From Anthopleura xanthogrammica (taxonomy: Eukaryota > Cnidaria > Anthozoa > Actiniaria > Actiniidae): DNA of 64,000 nt. The stretch is taken from positions 1,520,001 to 1,584,000 of the forward strand of contig OZ025219.1 of assembly GCA_964019055.1 (NCBI GenBank), in the 5' to 3' direction. The notes under the pieces are model-generated. The model was not told the origin of the DNA. It ran no database searches and saw nothing but the letters and a program-made list of their open reading frames with translations. The translations under genes were made by a program, and so were the position numbers. Shown here piece after piece: positions 37,183-50,500 of this stretch (within the stretch, counting starts at the first letter, position 1; every line of letters starts with the position of its first letter).

Positions 37183-38344
37183 CACATGATTTATATTTAA
37201 AGACATTCATAGTAGATAATATAATGCTTTGCATGGAGCGTTTCTAGTGCAAGTCATATGTGCCTTGTTCTGTGTTGACCTGCACACTAACACTTGTTAA
37301 TGGTCCGTAATTTGTGACAATAGACAATATCGATAGTCTGCCGCAGCAATGCATTTTGAGACAAGTAATCAATTGAACTATAACACCAAAAAAAAAAGAA
37401 CAACAAACCATCACATCTTTTGTTTCAGTATGAGTATTATTCCACTATGTATCAACTGTCAGTTGAACAGTGGGGACTATGATGAACCAAAGTTCTGTCT
37501 TAAAAGTCCATTGAAGGCTTGTTTGTCTTTTGTGAATTTTTTTAGCCTGTTCTTTGTCAACATTAAGAAGTTGACTCATCTTGATCCACAGATCTCTGAC
37601 ATGTTTAGCTGTTGGGTTTATGAACAACAGTTGTTTTGTTAGATTGAAATTAGGTCGTCTACATATTACATAATCTATAGTTTGGTGTTATTTGATCGAG
37701 TTAACAGTCCCAGAATGCATTCCTGCGGCAAACTAGTCTATTGAAAGGGATGTGGCTTCACAACTGTGACTGCATCCTACTTAGTTAAGTTAAGAATTCT
37801 GCAAGAATATAAAAAGGAAAGAGGAAAAAATTTTATTATACATAGATATATATTAAGGAAAGATTTTTGTACGTAAGTGGCCCATTTTCTGGCCCATGCA
37901 ACTTTGCGTAGCAAATTATTCAGCTACATTAAAGAATACAGCTATTTCAAAAAAGGTTGGTGAAGGTTTTGTTGCATGTTGTTTACCGAGCTTGAAACGT
38001 ATAATATTCATGTGTAAATGTCAGAATAGAAGAAAATATGCCAGGAACACGTGCAGACAAAGTTTTAGAAAATTCCATTTTGTGACGTTTCGCTGATTGC
38101 ATTCACATCGGCCATAGTGCACTTTAGGCTTGGTATGCAACATGCAACAAAACCTTTACCAACCTTTTATTGAAATAGCTGTATCAATGGAGTGTGATAG
38201 TATTATTCTTGTGGAACAGTAGAAATTAAAATCCAAGATGCCTGAAAAATGTAAATATTTTAGAACCACAAAACAGGTTTGTAAAAAAAGATTGAGACAT
38301 CACATGTAAGTCTTGGCATTGCGTGTGTGCGTATGTAGAATTTG

Positions 38345-38680
38345 TTAGAGGTGTTAGTTTATGCCCTGATTTAGATCAGCCGAGAGGTTGTTTCAGGGTT
38401 GGATCTGTGAGTTAGCCTACTCTGACTTAGATCAGCCGAGAGGTTGTTTCAGGGTTTGATTTGTGAGTTAGCCATGCCCTGACTTAGATCAGCCGAGAGG
38501 TTGTTTCAGGGTTTGATCTGTGAGTTAGCCATGCCCTGACTTAGATCAGCCGAGAGGTTGTTTCAGGGTTGGATCTGTGTGTTAGCCATGCCCTGACTTA
38601 GATCAGCCGAGAGGTTGTTTCAGGGTTGGATCTGTGAGTTACTGTGCCTTGACTTAGATCAGCCTTTGCAGGTCTTTGAC
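38345..38680 (+). repeat. 57-bp minisatellite, about six units
   Basis: Consecutive units of CCCTGACTTAGATCAGCCGA plus GAGGTTGTTTCAGGGTT, near-identical in the centre and diverged at both ends. Same family as 17672-17835 and 1-60. Confidence 0.92.
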
Positions 38681-39782
38681 TGTATCTGTATAGTAGGGTT
38701 TTAAACGATTTATAATAAGACAATGTAAATATTTTGAGAATAATTAATATTTATATACATTGATATTCAAGTTACATAAAACATCTTTTGATATATCCAG
38801 TGTTGTTCTGCTTATTGTTTTTCAACTTTTACAGTCAAAACAGTCAAATCAGCTCAGACAAGTGTACCCCCCCCCCCCCCCCATCCAGGCTCCATTAATG
38901 ATTTCATTATTCGAATATTGAGTTGATTATTCACTTAGAGTTTTCATCGAAAAATTGAAAGACTCCAAACTTCACATTCATTTCACAACTAAAATTCTAA
39001 GCGATGACCTTTCTGGGGAGTTTTTCTACCTTGGCATAGCAATTGTTGAAGAATCCAATTAAAACTCAGGTAGATAGTTTATTTTCAATTTTGGAGTCAG
39101 AGTGAATAATGAACTCAATATTCGAATAATAAATTCATTAATAGATTCTAGGGGGGAAACCTGTACAGAATTCTGATTTTACGCGACATTCAATATTCAT
39201 ATCTGGCCTACCTCTTCAAAATAAACCTACATGAAATGGACCAGCAAAGGTATATAAATGGGGTACTTTTTTGCCAAAATTTGGTATATGAATGAATAAG
39301 GGGTCAAGATTGCGGGTGAAGCATTCCACAAAATGTTTCGGAGTAGCAAGAAGAATGACTGATGACTAATGCTATCTGGGTAGGGATTGTGACAATATAT
39401 TCAATGCCCCAAGGAATAGGAATGTGAACACCCAGGAAGACAAGCAAGGGTTGCACAGACTTTTAAAGGTGTCTTTAAATAGTCAACTAGTGAGGCTAAG
39501 CCTGTGCAAATGAGTATGTGGTCTTCAAAAACAGTGGTTTGCATCAAATGCGAAACTGTGGTATTTCAGATTTATTAGACTCAAAGTAAACTATGAAATG
39601 GGAATCCTGTGGTGAAACAAGGAGGGAGACCTGGACACTCCCAGAAAATTAATGTTTAAGATGAATTTTAGTTTATTAAAGTGCAGTTTAGAACTGCAAT
39701 ATATTTTTAATTAATAGAAAATAATCCAAATTCTTTAAATGTTTGCACTTTTTGAAAGTCACTTTTTTAGGGAAAACCATAA

Positions 39783-40195
39783 GCAATAGTTTGATTCCGA
39801 GTTGATGATCGCTGAGTGATGATCTCTGACAAAAATGTTAATGGCAGGCATGAGAGTGAGGCAATTTGGGGCAAAATTCTTTGTTTATTTTAATTTTTGC
39901 TTGAAATTACCGGTACTACTAAAACAGGAAGAAAGTTAATTCAACTTGTCACTGCACACAAAATGAGGGTTCATTCAGGTGCTACTTCAAAGCTTATTTT
40001 AATAAGTTAAAACTGCTTTTATGATCCTTACCCCAGCATGTGGAATTTAGGAATGTAAATTCAATTGAGGGGGAAGTGACGAGTTGAATTAACACTCTAC
40101 CTGTTTTGGTAGTATAACTTGCTCTCATGGCCAAGCTACCTGTAATACTTTTGATGGTGATCATCCCACTCTCGGAATCAAACTATTTACTGTAT
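39783..40195. mobile_element. Foldback element, long
   Basis: The outer arms carry AATAGTTTGATTCCGAG and its inverse. Further inside, TACTACTAAAACAGG pairs with CCTGTTTTGGTAGTA. The inner motif TCTACCTGTTTTGGTAGTAT also occurs in the element at 50013-50468, so the two are related. Confidence 0.7.
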
Positions 40196-40538
40196 GTGAG
40201 AATCCTTTAAGTTTTATATACCAACCTTAGCGCTTATGTTAGCTAACTATTATCAAAAAAAGCAGCCTTTCCAGGAAAATATCAAAATGGAATGCATACA
40301 ATTAAACAATGTTACAAAAATATTTCACCGAACTTAGTTGGTGTCGTACTTACTATTAATTATTATATATTTCATTTATTCTAATCATTATAACCCATTG
40401 ACCTGCCTTTATCAAAGCAAAGGCACTTACTGTGATGTCAATGAGTACCGCCTTCCAACTTGATAATCTACTTGACTTGCATTTCTGATTAATTACTCTT
40501 ACGAGTGCTTAAACTATGATTATGTTTAGAACGGTATC

Positions 40539-40824
40539 CGATGATTTCGCCTATGCATAGTTTCGCCTACTGAAGTTCGCCTACGCATTATAGTTTCAAG
40601 TTTTCAAGATGTTTCTCTCACTTTATTTGCCTTGACATTCATATTCAACTTTCTTTCTTTGTAAACGAGAAATATATTTTTCCCCTTTTGACAGTATGTT
40701 TACTGTCTCACACTTCATAGATAGGTTTTACGATGTATTTTATACGTAGGCGAACTTCAGTAGGCGAAACTATAATGCGTAGGCGAACTTCAGTAGGCGA
40801 AACTATGCGTAGGCGAAATCATCG
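40539..40824. mobile_element. Foldback element with TAGGCGAA repeats
   Basis: The left arm CGATGATTTCGCCTATGCAT and the right arm ATGCGTAGGCGAAATCATCG are inverted. A sub-repeat (GTAGGCGAACTTCAGTAGGC) is present once at the left and twice at the right. Confidence 0.8.
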
Positions 40825-41094
40825 TAATTCTTTAGAACTAAGCACTAAATAATAATTATAGTGTCAGTCAGAGGTACAAAATGCATTATGTTGAGTAACA
40901 TCCCTTTTATCAAAGGTATCAAATGAGGAATGTAAAGGTTAAATTAACCATTTTAAATATACGACCATAATTATAAAATTAATGATACATCCCATCAAAT
41001 CAAGGTTTTCAATTATTCCAAGTGTTTCCATGGAAACCAAATGCCTTACTTAGCTATGTTTCCATAATAGTTTATCAATAACTTTATGGTTGAA

Positions 41095-41420
41095 TTCTAT
41101 GCATGGGCTACCTGTGTTATTACTAAAGACATGAATTGATGTCACCTAGCTTATTAATCTATGCATGGGCTACCTGTGTTATGACCAATGATATGTGAAA
41201 TGATGTCACCTAGCCTATTAATCTAAGCATGGGCTACCTGTGTTATGACCAATGATATGTGAAATGATGTCACCTAGCCTATTAATCTATGCATGGGCTA
41301 CCTGTGTTATGACCAATGATATGTGAAACGATGATGTCATCTAGCCCATTAATTCTATGTGTGGGCTACCTGTGTTACTACCAATGATATATGAATTCTA
41401 TGCTTGGGCTACCTGTGTTA
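41095..41420 (+). repeat. Tandem array of about 63-bp units
   Basis: Five units starting CTATGCATGGGCTACCTGTG, with GTCACCTAGCC in the middle ones; the outer units are diverged and shortened. Confidence 0.88.
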
Positions 41421-41557
41421 TTACTGTCATTGAGGTCGTCATGGATATACTTCAACTACCCATGGTCCCACACTATTCATGAGACCAGAATCTTTCAAAA
41501 TAACAATGCTAATAAAGACAAGACCTTCCTACCTTTCTACTGACACATAGCCTGTAG

Positions 41558-44500
41558 CTAACTATCGGCATCCCCAAACACGTAGTCTACATTCTCTAGC
41601 ATCAAGCAGGTAAAGGTGTTGATCTGTGCCATGGCGGCAAGTGATGTGGCTTGGTCCTTTCCCCACTCCAGATTTGGACCAAACACTATTGCCAAATTAC
41701 TGGCTGTCATTTTAGTCAGCTTATGTTCCTGAACCTAAAAGAAATAATAAAAAAAGAACAATTTAAACTCCTTTTTTCCAGGTTTTTTTAGTATTATACA
41801 CCCCTTTCATATGATGTCAAAGCAGCTCAATTTGAAGGACAAATTTAAAGAAAAAAATTTCAAACTCCTGAGAATTGTAGCCTCCTGCGCAGCCACTAAG
41901 AGGCACTTCCGGAACCTTTTTTTTTGTTCTCTAAATTGAGCTGCATTCCAATGTGCTGCAAGGGGTATTCCGATGTGCTGCAAGGGGTATTCCGATGTGC
42001 TGCAAGGGGTATTCCGATGTGCTGCAAGGGGTATTCCAATGTGCTGCAAGGGGTATTCAGATGTGCTGCAAGGGGTATTCCGATGTGCTGCAAGGGGTAT
42101 TCCAATGTGCTGCAAGGGGTATTCCGATGTGCTGCAAGGGGTATTCTGATGTGCTGCAAGGGGTATTCCGATGTGCTGCAAGGGGTATTCTGATGTGCTG
42201 CAAGGGGTATTCCGATGTGCTGCAAGGGGTATTCTGATGTGCTGCAAGGGGTATTCCGATGTGCTGCAAGGGGTATTCCGATGTGCTGCAAGGGGTATTC
42301 CGATGTGCTGCAAGGGGTATTCCGATGTGCTGCAAGGGGTCTATAAGAGTGCCAGGGTGTACACATTGATGTAACTTGTCTTAGCTATCTTATAACATTC
42401 CAACCAAAAACGTATTGAATAATCCAATGAAGCAAAGTGACATGTAGCAAGCTGCTTGTTCACATGGTCCCTGCACACTAATCATTCAACTTCCAACCCT
42501 CTCTTTCCATCTGTAATAATTTTTAATTGCTAGGATTATTACCTTCTTAAGGAACACCATTATATACTTTAACAGCTCAAAGTTTCCTTCAGGGAGTTGG
42601 TCATGAAGAACACTCCATGACTTTATCAGTTTTTCATCACGATCTGACATAGCTGAAACGGCACAAAAAAAAAATACAAAGCTTAAAAACCATCAAAAAC
42701 AACAAAACATCAAAAAGAAACTTTCTACTGCAAAAAGTTTCAACATTATGAGAACATGTCCATTTTGAAAGGGGCCTGTTTGAAGGCCTGCGCACCCTAC
42801 CCCTGCATGTCAAATCTCGACGAAAAAGGAATTACTTGAAAGAGTCTGAGGGGATCGACGTAAGGGACTATATTAACAGTCAAGTATTCATTTAGCCCGA
42901 CTCAATCAAGACAGAATCTGTTCCCACAGTCTACAAATGAAAACATGATCACAGCATTACGCTGTAATGCATTTAGTAAAACTACTACCTTAATTAAATT
43001 CCTGGAATTTCCGCTACATTAATTTCTCAATTTTAGAGATCACACATTTGTTTTAGGTCACTTATATTCTGCGATTTCATTGAATAAATCATTCATAATT
43101 CATTCCCAAATATGCACAAATACCTAAAACAAAGCCATATTATTTGGTAGCATTAACAACCAAAATCAAAAAGTTTGCAATAGTTCCTTTTGACTTGAGT
43201 ATAATGAATACTGGTACTAATGATTCATAGTTGATCTCGATCAATAGACGTCATTACCTAATTCTCAGTAACAAATTTTTTTATCCCTCCTTTTGAATGG
43301 TCATTAAATTCTTTTTTTTTCAACAAAGTTTTGAGGGTCACTTAATTTTCATGTATTTTTTTTTTTTTTGCCATGTCCATTTTTTCACAGCATTTTAATT
43401 TTGTGATTTTTCATGATATATAAAAAAATATATTATGAATAATAAAGAATATAATTTTATGACATTACATCAATACCTATAATTGAACATATAATGTTGC
43501 AGAGCTCAAATGTGAGTAGAGGTTCAGGTAACTCTCTCAGGAATTTCTTTATGATCGCTGCGGCACAGTGAACATCACCAAACTCGATGTACTCAACAGG
43601 TTGTCCACGATCAAACATCTCAGCCACTCTCTTGACAAGTGCGCTGTTGGCTGATCTTCTGAAGATGCCTTCAACATCAAGACCTGTGTTGAATAATTTA
43701 GTAATTTAATGTGATTCAAATTTTGAAATTTTGCTCTATTTTTTAGGGTTAACTTATGGATGCCTTGAATGGATCTTCTAAATCTTTGGAAGCACCAGTG
43801 GTGTAGTGGTGAGAGCGCTCGCCTCTTACCAATGTGACCCAAGTTCAAGTCCTGCTGGACTTGGTCTCGTATGTGAGTAGAGTTGCTTGTTGGTTCTCTC
43901 ATGTGCTTCGAGGGTTTTTCTCCAGTTTTCCTCCCTCTACAAAAATCAGCTTCTAATTTCCAATTGGAATTTCAGTGGATAAATAGCTATTCTGTAGATC
44001 CCATTCATTTAGGGGTATGATGTTTAAGTTTAATAATAATAATTCATACACATTTTACAATTGAAGAGAATATGAAAAAAAAAAAAATTACATAATTATG
44101 AATAGAAATAAATATAATAAATATAGTAATTAAGTAAGTATAATTTAATAGAGTGTATGTGGTTGTTGAATTAGTATAAACTTTCGAGTCAACAACCACC
44201 GATGCTTCTAGTATGTCTGTTATAGCAAAACACGTACAGTTATTATGACAATTAAGTACTACCCTAGTCTATTGGCCTACCATTTTCTGTGAGGAATTCA
44301 ACTGAAACTCTGATACATCTTGGAATAACATCACCTTCATTTTCTCTTATCCTGAAAAAAATTGTAACGGTGGTTAATAAAGGTGCAATAACTATCATTT
44401 TAGTAAAAAGATGATGATTATGATAATGATGTTGTGATAGATGGAGCTTGGTGGTGATGATGATGATGATGATGAAGGTGATGATGATGATAGTGATGAT

Positions 44501-47500
44501 GGTGATGATGATTACGATAATGATATTGTGATAGATGGAACATGGTGGTGATGATGATGTTATGATAAAGGTGATGATGATAATGATGACTGTGATGATG
44601 TTGATGATGATGATAATAATGATTATGATTATAATGATGACAATGATGGTGGTGATGATGATGATGATGATATTGTGATAGATGGAGCTTGATAATGATG
44701 ACAATGATGATGATTATGGTGATCATGATGATGGTGATGATAATGATGGTGATGATGATGAAGATGATGATGGTGATGATGACGAAGATGATGATGATGC
44801 TGATGATGATACAGAGTGCAAAAGACTTTATGAGTAGGTAAAAACTCTTTCTGCCACAGCACAGCATAATAGTAAGTCCCAATTCTCAGGAGATTGAAAT
44901 TCTTTTGTTTTGTCCTCCAAATTGAGCTGCATTCAGACGTGCTGTAAAGGGTCTATTCAAAATAATTCAATGATTACCATGAAAGAGAAACTCCAAACTG
45001 CTTAGTCTTTGGTATTTCTGGAATACTAGTATGAAACACTGATGATCCAGATAGCTTTGGTGTGTAACTTTTCAGTACTCGATCATCATGCCTGAAATGG
45101 GTCAAAAATATGGTTGAATGGTTGAATCTTAGCCTAGGAAGCAGCTCTCCACCATGGGTTTCCCCTTCCCCTCTCCCCAATCCCAAAACCACCAGAGGGC
45201 TGCTTTGCAGGCTAGTTGAATCTTTACAACAAAAAGTTTCATAAGGAAAGTTCTAAATAATATATACCCCTCAGCCCCTCAACCCCACCCAGGGCTAAAA
45301 ACAACAGCCAGTAAATCACTGGTCATGATGACTGGCTAAATTAGTTTCAGCTCAGTCATGCCTTGTTTCTGGCTCAAAGCTAACAAAATTACTCTCAAGA
45401 GTAAGATTTGACCTTACAAGTGTTACAAGTTCCAACCATTTTTGAGATGCGCAAGTACTGTCAAAAATATTGCAGGCACAGACATGAAAAAAAACATTGT
45501 CAGACAAGAGCATGCCCACTACTGGCACTGTCCAAAAATCCTCAAGATTGTGTCTGTGCCTGTTATATTTTTAAAAGTGCTCATGCATCTCAAGAATGGT
45601 CTATTCTGGCCAAGCATTATGACAGACGACTGGCCATTATTTTTAACTCTTCCATCCCTAGCAATTCCAACTGTTAAGTAAACAGATGTGATGACAAATT
45701 TTGCTCGGCACATTAGCAACAGCCACTGTTTAACAATGATGCAACCTACTATTATGTCAACCAAACAAGGGCGTAATGTTTTCCTACATGTCATTCTCTT
45801 GGGAATAAATTTTTTTGTTTGAGTTGTATCCATATTCATGTGTCTTCTTATGCACAATTGTTAAACAAAGAAATGATACTCTAAGGAATTACACGTGGTC
45901 TAAAATGGGAACACATTACGCCCAAGCCAGAACAGGTCATAACATAAGAGGTAATACAGCTATGACTTACTCTTGAACTTCTTTGGGAATATCCAATTGA
46001 TTCAGGTGAATGTGCTCTGACAGTTCTTGAAGACAATTGACATACGTCACTTTCTTTGCGAACTTGGTGCTATAATGAAAAACAACAAAACACATGATGA
46101 TAAGAAATGCGAGGAAAAAGTTACTTACCACAAAGCACATTTTTCCACAGAGCAACTTTTAGCCATGGTTACACCCAGCACTTTGATTTGAATTCAACAT
46201 GATTGTAAGTGTATTGATTTGCTGTGGGGTACTAAATTACCACAGTGACACCAGTTACAAACACAATAATTTACAGGGTTCATACATGATCCCTTGTGAG
46301 AATTTTCAAAACTTTCCAAAGCCCTTTGACTCAAATATCCAAAACCACACATAGCACAAAAATTAAAGCCAAATTCATGGATCTGAAACATCCAACATAC
46401 ATTTACCAATCTTTGGCACTGTACAGCGAAAACAATTTTTTGCAAGGTATAATCTACGCAAGCTACAAAAAAATCTAGTATAAAATTTCCATAGACTAGT
46501 GAACCAAAAATCAATTTTCCAAAACTTTCAAGCTCCTGGAAAAATCCATTATCAATTTCCAAAACTTTCCAAGATTTTCCAAAACCAATATGAACCCTGA
46601 ATTTACCGCAGTAAACTTTTTAACCGACGGTACGTGTTTAACTCAACTATATTTCACAGCAATTGCATGCAGTTTTCAGGATTATACCTGACAAAGCAAT
46701 CTGGTTGGTCTCTTTACCTTGCGACACAGAAAACCCCAGGTCTTTCATTGGGTAAATTGAATGGGTGCTTTGATTGTTTTTTTGACGTATCTATGGTGAT
46801 TTAGCATGGGAAATCTACCTTGGGAAATGTCCATTACACTACAAAAAATGTTTCACTATGGGTTTTCGGCCCTTTTACCATGGGATATGTCCCCTTGGAC
46901 CTGCTGGTTTTGTTAAATACCTGATGATTTTCCTGAAGACTCCCCATATTAGCTTGATAATGTTGGACGGATGAACAATATACAGAGCTTTTACATTCTT
47001 CCTGTATCTGTAAATATATGAAATAGAAAAACATAAATTCATAAATATTTTCATTGTAAAATTTCTTGGATCTGAAGTAATGACCCCTAACCTTACAAGT
47101 CTTTCAAAATAAATTGTAAAATCTGCAAATAATGCATTGGGATGCATACACCTTATGTGCTGCCTCTAACATGACTGCTGTGGTCATGGGGTCAATCCCT
47201 AGAATTGCCATCACATGTGAGCTGAACTGCTTGTTTGTTCTCTCCTGTGCTTCAGGGTTTTGCTCCAGGTTTTCCAGTTCTCTCCCTCCACAAAAATTAA
47301 ATTCCAAATTCCACAACAAAGCAGGCTTCAAATGGTGGACAGTAATCAAGGCCTTTCCATGACGTCCTCCAAAATCAATAGACAAATTGTACAATTTCAT
47401 GTTTACAATTCTCACAAAGGCGCAGAAATACAAACAACAAATTCATGAAACCTGTCATGCAACATTGTTTCATTGCAAGTTGTAGTGTGAATGTTCCTTG

Positions 47501-50500
47501 TATTACCACCCGGCTGTACAACAACAAGTGAAGCTCTTTCAACTCTAGCTTCAAAAATGAAAACTTGTTGTGTGCTGGGTGGTAATATGAGCAACATTCG
47601 CTCTGCAACTTGCAATACAACATTCACTCTGCAACTTGCAACACAACAATTTGCACAACAAGTTGCATAATTTTGTAATTCATATTTCCATGCCTTTAAT
47701 TTAATTTATTTAACTTTGCCTTTCAAAAATTAAATCAGTAATCAGTTTAGTAGGTGCAAAAAAGAAAATGAAAGCAAGAAATAGTGAATTGAATGGCAGG
47801 GACACCACAACAGCTGTCGGGAATTACTGTGGGTGAAATTTACATAGGATAATAGCTTACTTTCTGTCTAGTTCTCTGTACACTTGCAGAAGCCAACGAT
47901 AAGATGGTTTATTTTTGCTTGTGAGTCCATAATGAAAATATACAATGGTGTAATCACTTTCCACATACTGATCTAGCGTATGCTTGATATACCTGCAGGA
48001 TAAATACGGTACCAAACTTTAATTCACCAACATCTTGCTGTCAGACCACTGTTATGGGGCTTATAAGGGGTTATAGCCTATGGTTGTGAATCCACAACGG
48101 CTGACTGTTGCCTTGCCGTCAACTGCTAATAAACAGCCGACTAACAGCTGTGGAACAGCCATCAAACGGCCAAAAAACTACTGTCAAAAAGCGAACAAAC
48201 CTCTAACAAACTACCGTCAAACAGTTGATAAATGCCTGATAAGTTGCCATAGTCAGTCTACTGCACATCTGTAGTGCTGTTCTTGCTTAATAATAATTAT
48301 TACCCAAATCTTTCACACCTTATTTACCTACGCTACCCTCCCTCTAAAAGCCATATCATACAAATAGCCCACTTTCGATATTCTGGTTGAGTGATCATGG
48401 ACAAAGCAATTCAAGACGAGGCTCTGGGGAAACAAAAGAATATATTAGGTTACTCCATTGTTTCCCCGGAGCCTCGTCTTGAATTATTGCTTTGTGCGTG
48501 ATCACTCAACCAGGATATCAAAAGTGGGCTATTATGGTACTGTACTTACAGAAATAGTTGATGATGGTCAATACAGTGTGAAGCAGGTATTCGGGAAGCC
48601 GAGAACACTATTGCCAGTCTACCACTCTTATCCGAACCTGTATGGATGAAAAGATTCAAAATCTATTTAAGATGACTTTTATCTCTGGAGAATACACCAA
48701 TCCTGAATTCATTTTTCTACTTCCTTACAGTAGTTACAGTACCGTTACAACGTTGGAAAAGCTAAAATGTGTCTTCGCATTATTAGGAAGTCCTATTAAT
48801 TAACTCAAGGAATTGACATGTTGCAGGGCTCAAAATAATGGCCAGTTATTATACGTCGTTCAAAATGTCTGGCATATACCGGTAATATTTTATTTTATTT
48901 TTCCAAATATGTCCGGTCAACATGTCCGTTCAAAACTGTATTTGACCGGTCAAGTACCAAATTTGGCCGAACATTGACCGTTGATGGGCTGTTATTTTGA
49001 GCCCTGCGTTAAGTCTGAAATAGGAAAACATTACACCCAAGCTAAAAAGGTCTAGCAAAACATTCCCATGTGTTTTATCAGATTTAGAATCACAGGCTTC
49101 CGTCTCATGTTATCTGATACAACACAGTTGCTCATGTTGTAACACTTCTAAGAAATATATAGAAAATTAAAGTGTCTTACCTGAAACAGAGAGAATACGG
49201 TATCGAGCTACATTATGGAAATCATTACTCAGCGACAATGACGGATAAATAGGAGTCTCTTCTTGGTCTTGTCTTTTAGGCCTCTTAGGCTGACCATTTT
49301 CGTTTTCCATTTGCTCAAGCTCTAAAATACAAAGCAAGTACAATACCTGTTAGTTATTACAATAGTATAAACCCAGAAAGCCAATAATTTTTATCATACA
49401 ATAAGTAAGAATGATTGTAAGTTGAACTATCATGACTGTCCATAACTATAATTACACAACATTATCGTGCGTAGATCTGAACAATCAACTTGCCTAATTT
49501 AGGGGCTTTCATTTATTACTGTATGGGGGGTCGGCAATATTGGGGGGTCACATTATTTTCGGAAGCTATATAGGGGGTTTACTAATTGTATACAGCTTTT
49601 TAGAGGTTTAGTAATAAACTGGGCAAAATATAGGGGATGTTATGATATTTTTGCTTTTTGTTTTTTATAATAATGAAAATATATGACTATAACAGCAAAT
49701 TTTTGAGGTAAAATCTGAATCTTGAAAAACTGGATCAACTGAAGTGGCTTCAAGTAATGATGATAATAATAATAATAATATAATAATAATAGTCTTTATT
49801 TAACACATTACATAAAACATATTTCAGTTTACAATAAATAGTGACAATTTGTATATTATATTAGGAAGCTAATTATTTACAAATTTAATAAGAACCCCTT
49901 CCCTTCCCTCCTCCTCCCCCCTAACAATTAAATAAGCTAAAAGACTGAATAAGTTTAAACAGACATCTGTTAATAAAAGTATAAAAATATAGTCAAGAGT
50001 AATTTATACTTAACAGATTTCCAATGATTCACATGGTATGTCCTCTTATTTACCACGATGTGATGTCAAAAGTTGGCCAAAATGTTATGTACCCAAGAGG
50101 CGTAGCCTAGTGGGCACAACTAATTTTGACCAACTTTTGATGTCTTACTACCAAAACAGGTAGAGTGACAATCAGGCTTGAGAAAAACCAGTTGCGACTA
50201 GCGTTAAAGCTAGACACTTTTGATACATTCCTGAGCCCTGAGCGGCTAGTTAGCTTTGAAGTCCATGGTGGAATTTGGCCATTACTTCTACTTGGATAGC
50301 ATGTTCAAAGCTAATTCACTGCTCAAGGCTCAGGAATGTTATCAAAATTGTCTATCTTTAATGCTAGTCACAACTGGTTTTTCTCGAGCCCGATTGTCAC
50401 TCTACCTGTTTTGGTAGTATCGTGGTAAATAAGAGGACATACCATGCTAAACCATTGGAAATCTGTTTATACCATAACAAAGTCAAATAATACATCCAAA

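Larger units (their letters stand above)
36741..41557. other. bHLH 3' region and gene-free stretch
   Basis: Downstream of the bHLH stop there is a CT run (36878-36895), a short echo of the gene's last codons (36798-36838), a foldback element (37011-37182), a 57-bp minisatellite (38345-38680), a C-run (38866-38882), two foldback elements (39783-40195, 40539-40824) and a 63-bp tandem array (41095-41420). I see no further exon. Confidence 0.5.

Noticed and set aside
38345..38680. Regular repeats considered as a CRISPR array
   Set aside because: The units are contiguous with no unique spacers, in a eukaryotic genome, and are a minisatellite.
41807..42374. Open frames in several frames on both strands across the 22-bp array
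   Set aside because: The 22-bp unit lacks stops in these frames; the true content is an intronic minisatellite.
43799..43852. Possible tRNA gene
   Set aside because: Boxes A and B are present, but no acceptor stem or cloverleaf closes; it is the head of a SINE.
44264..44882. Minus-strand frames of Ile or His repeats
   Set aside because: Arise from the GATGAT block inside an ARHGAP1 intron; only the short exon 44281-44351 is coding.
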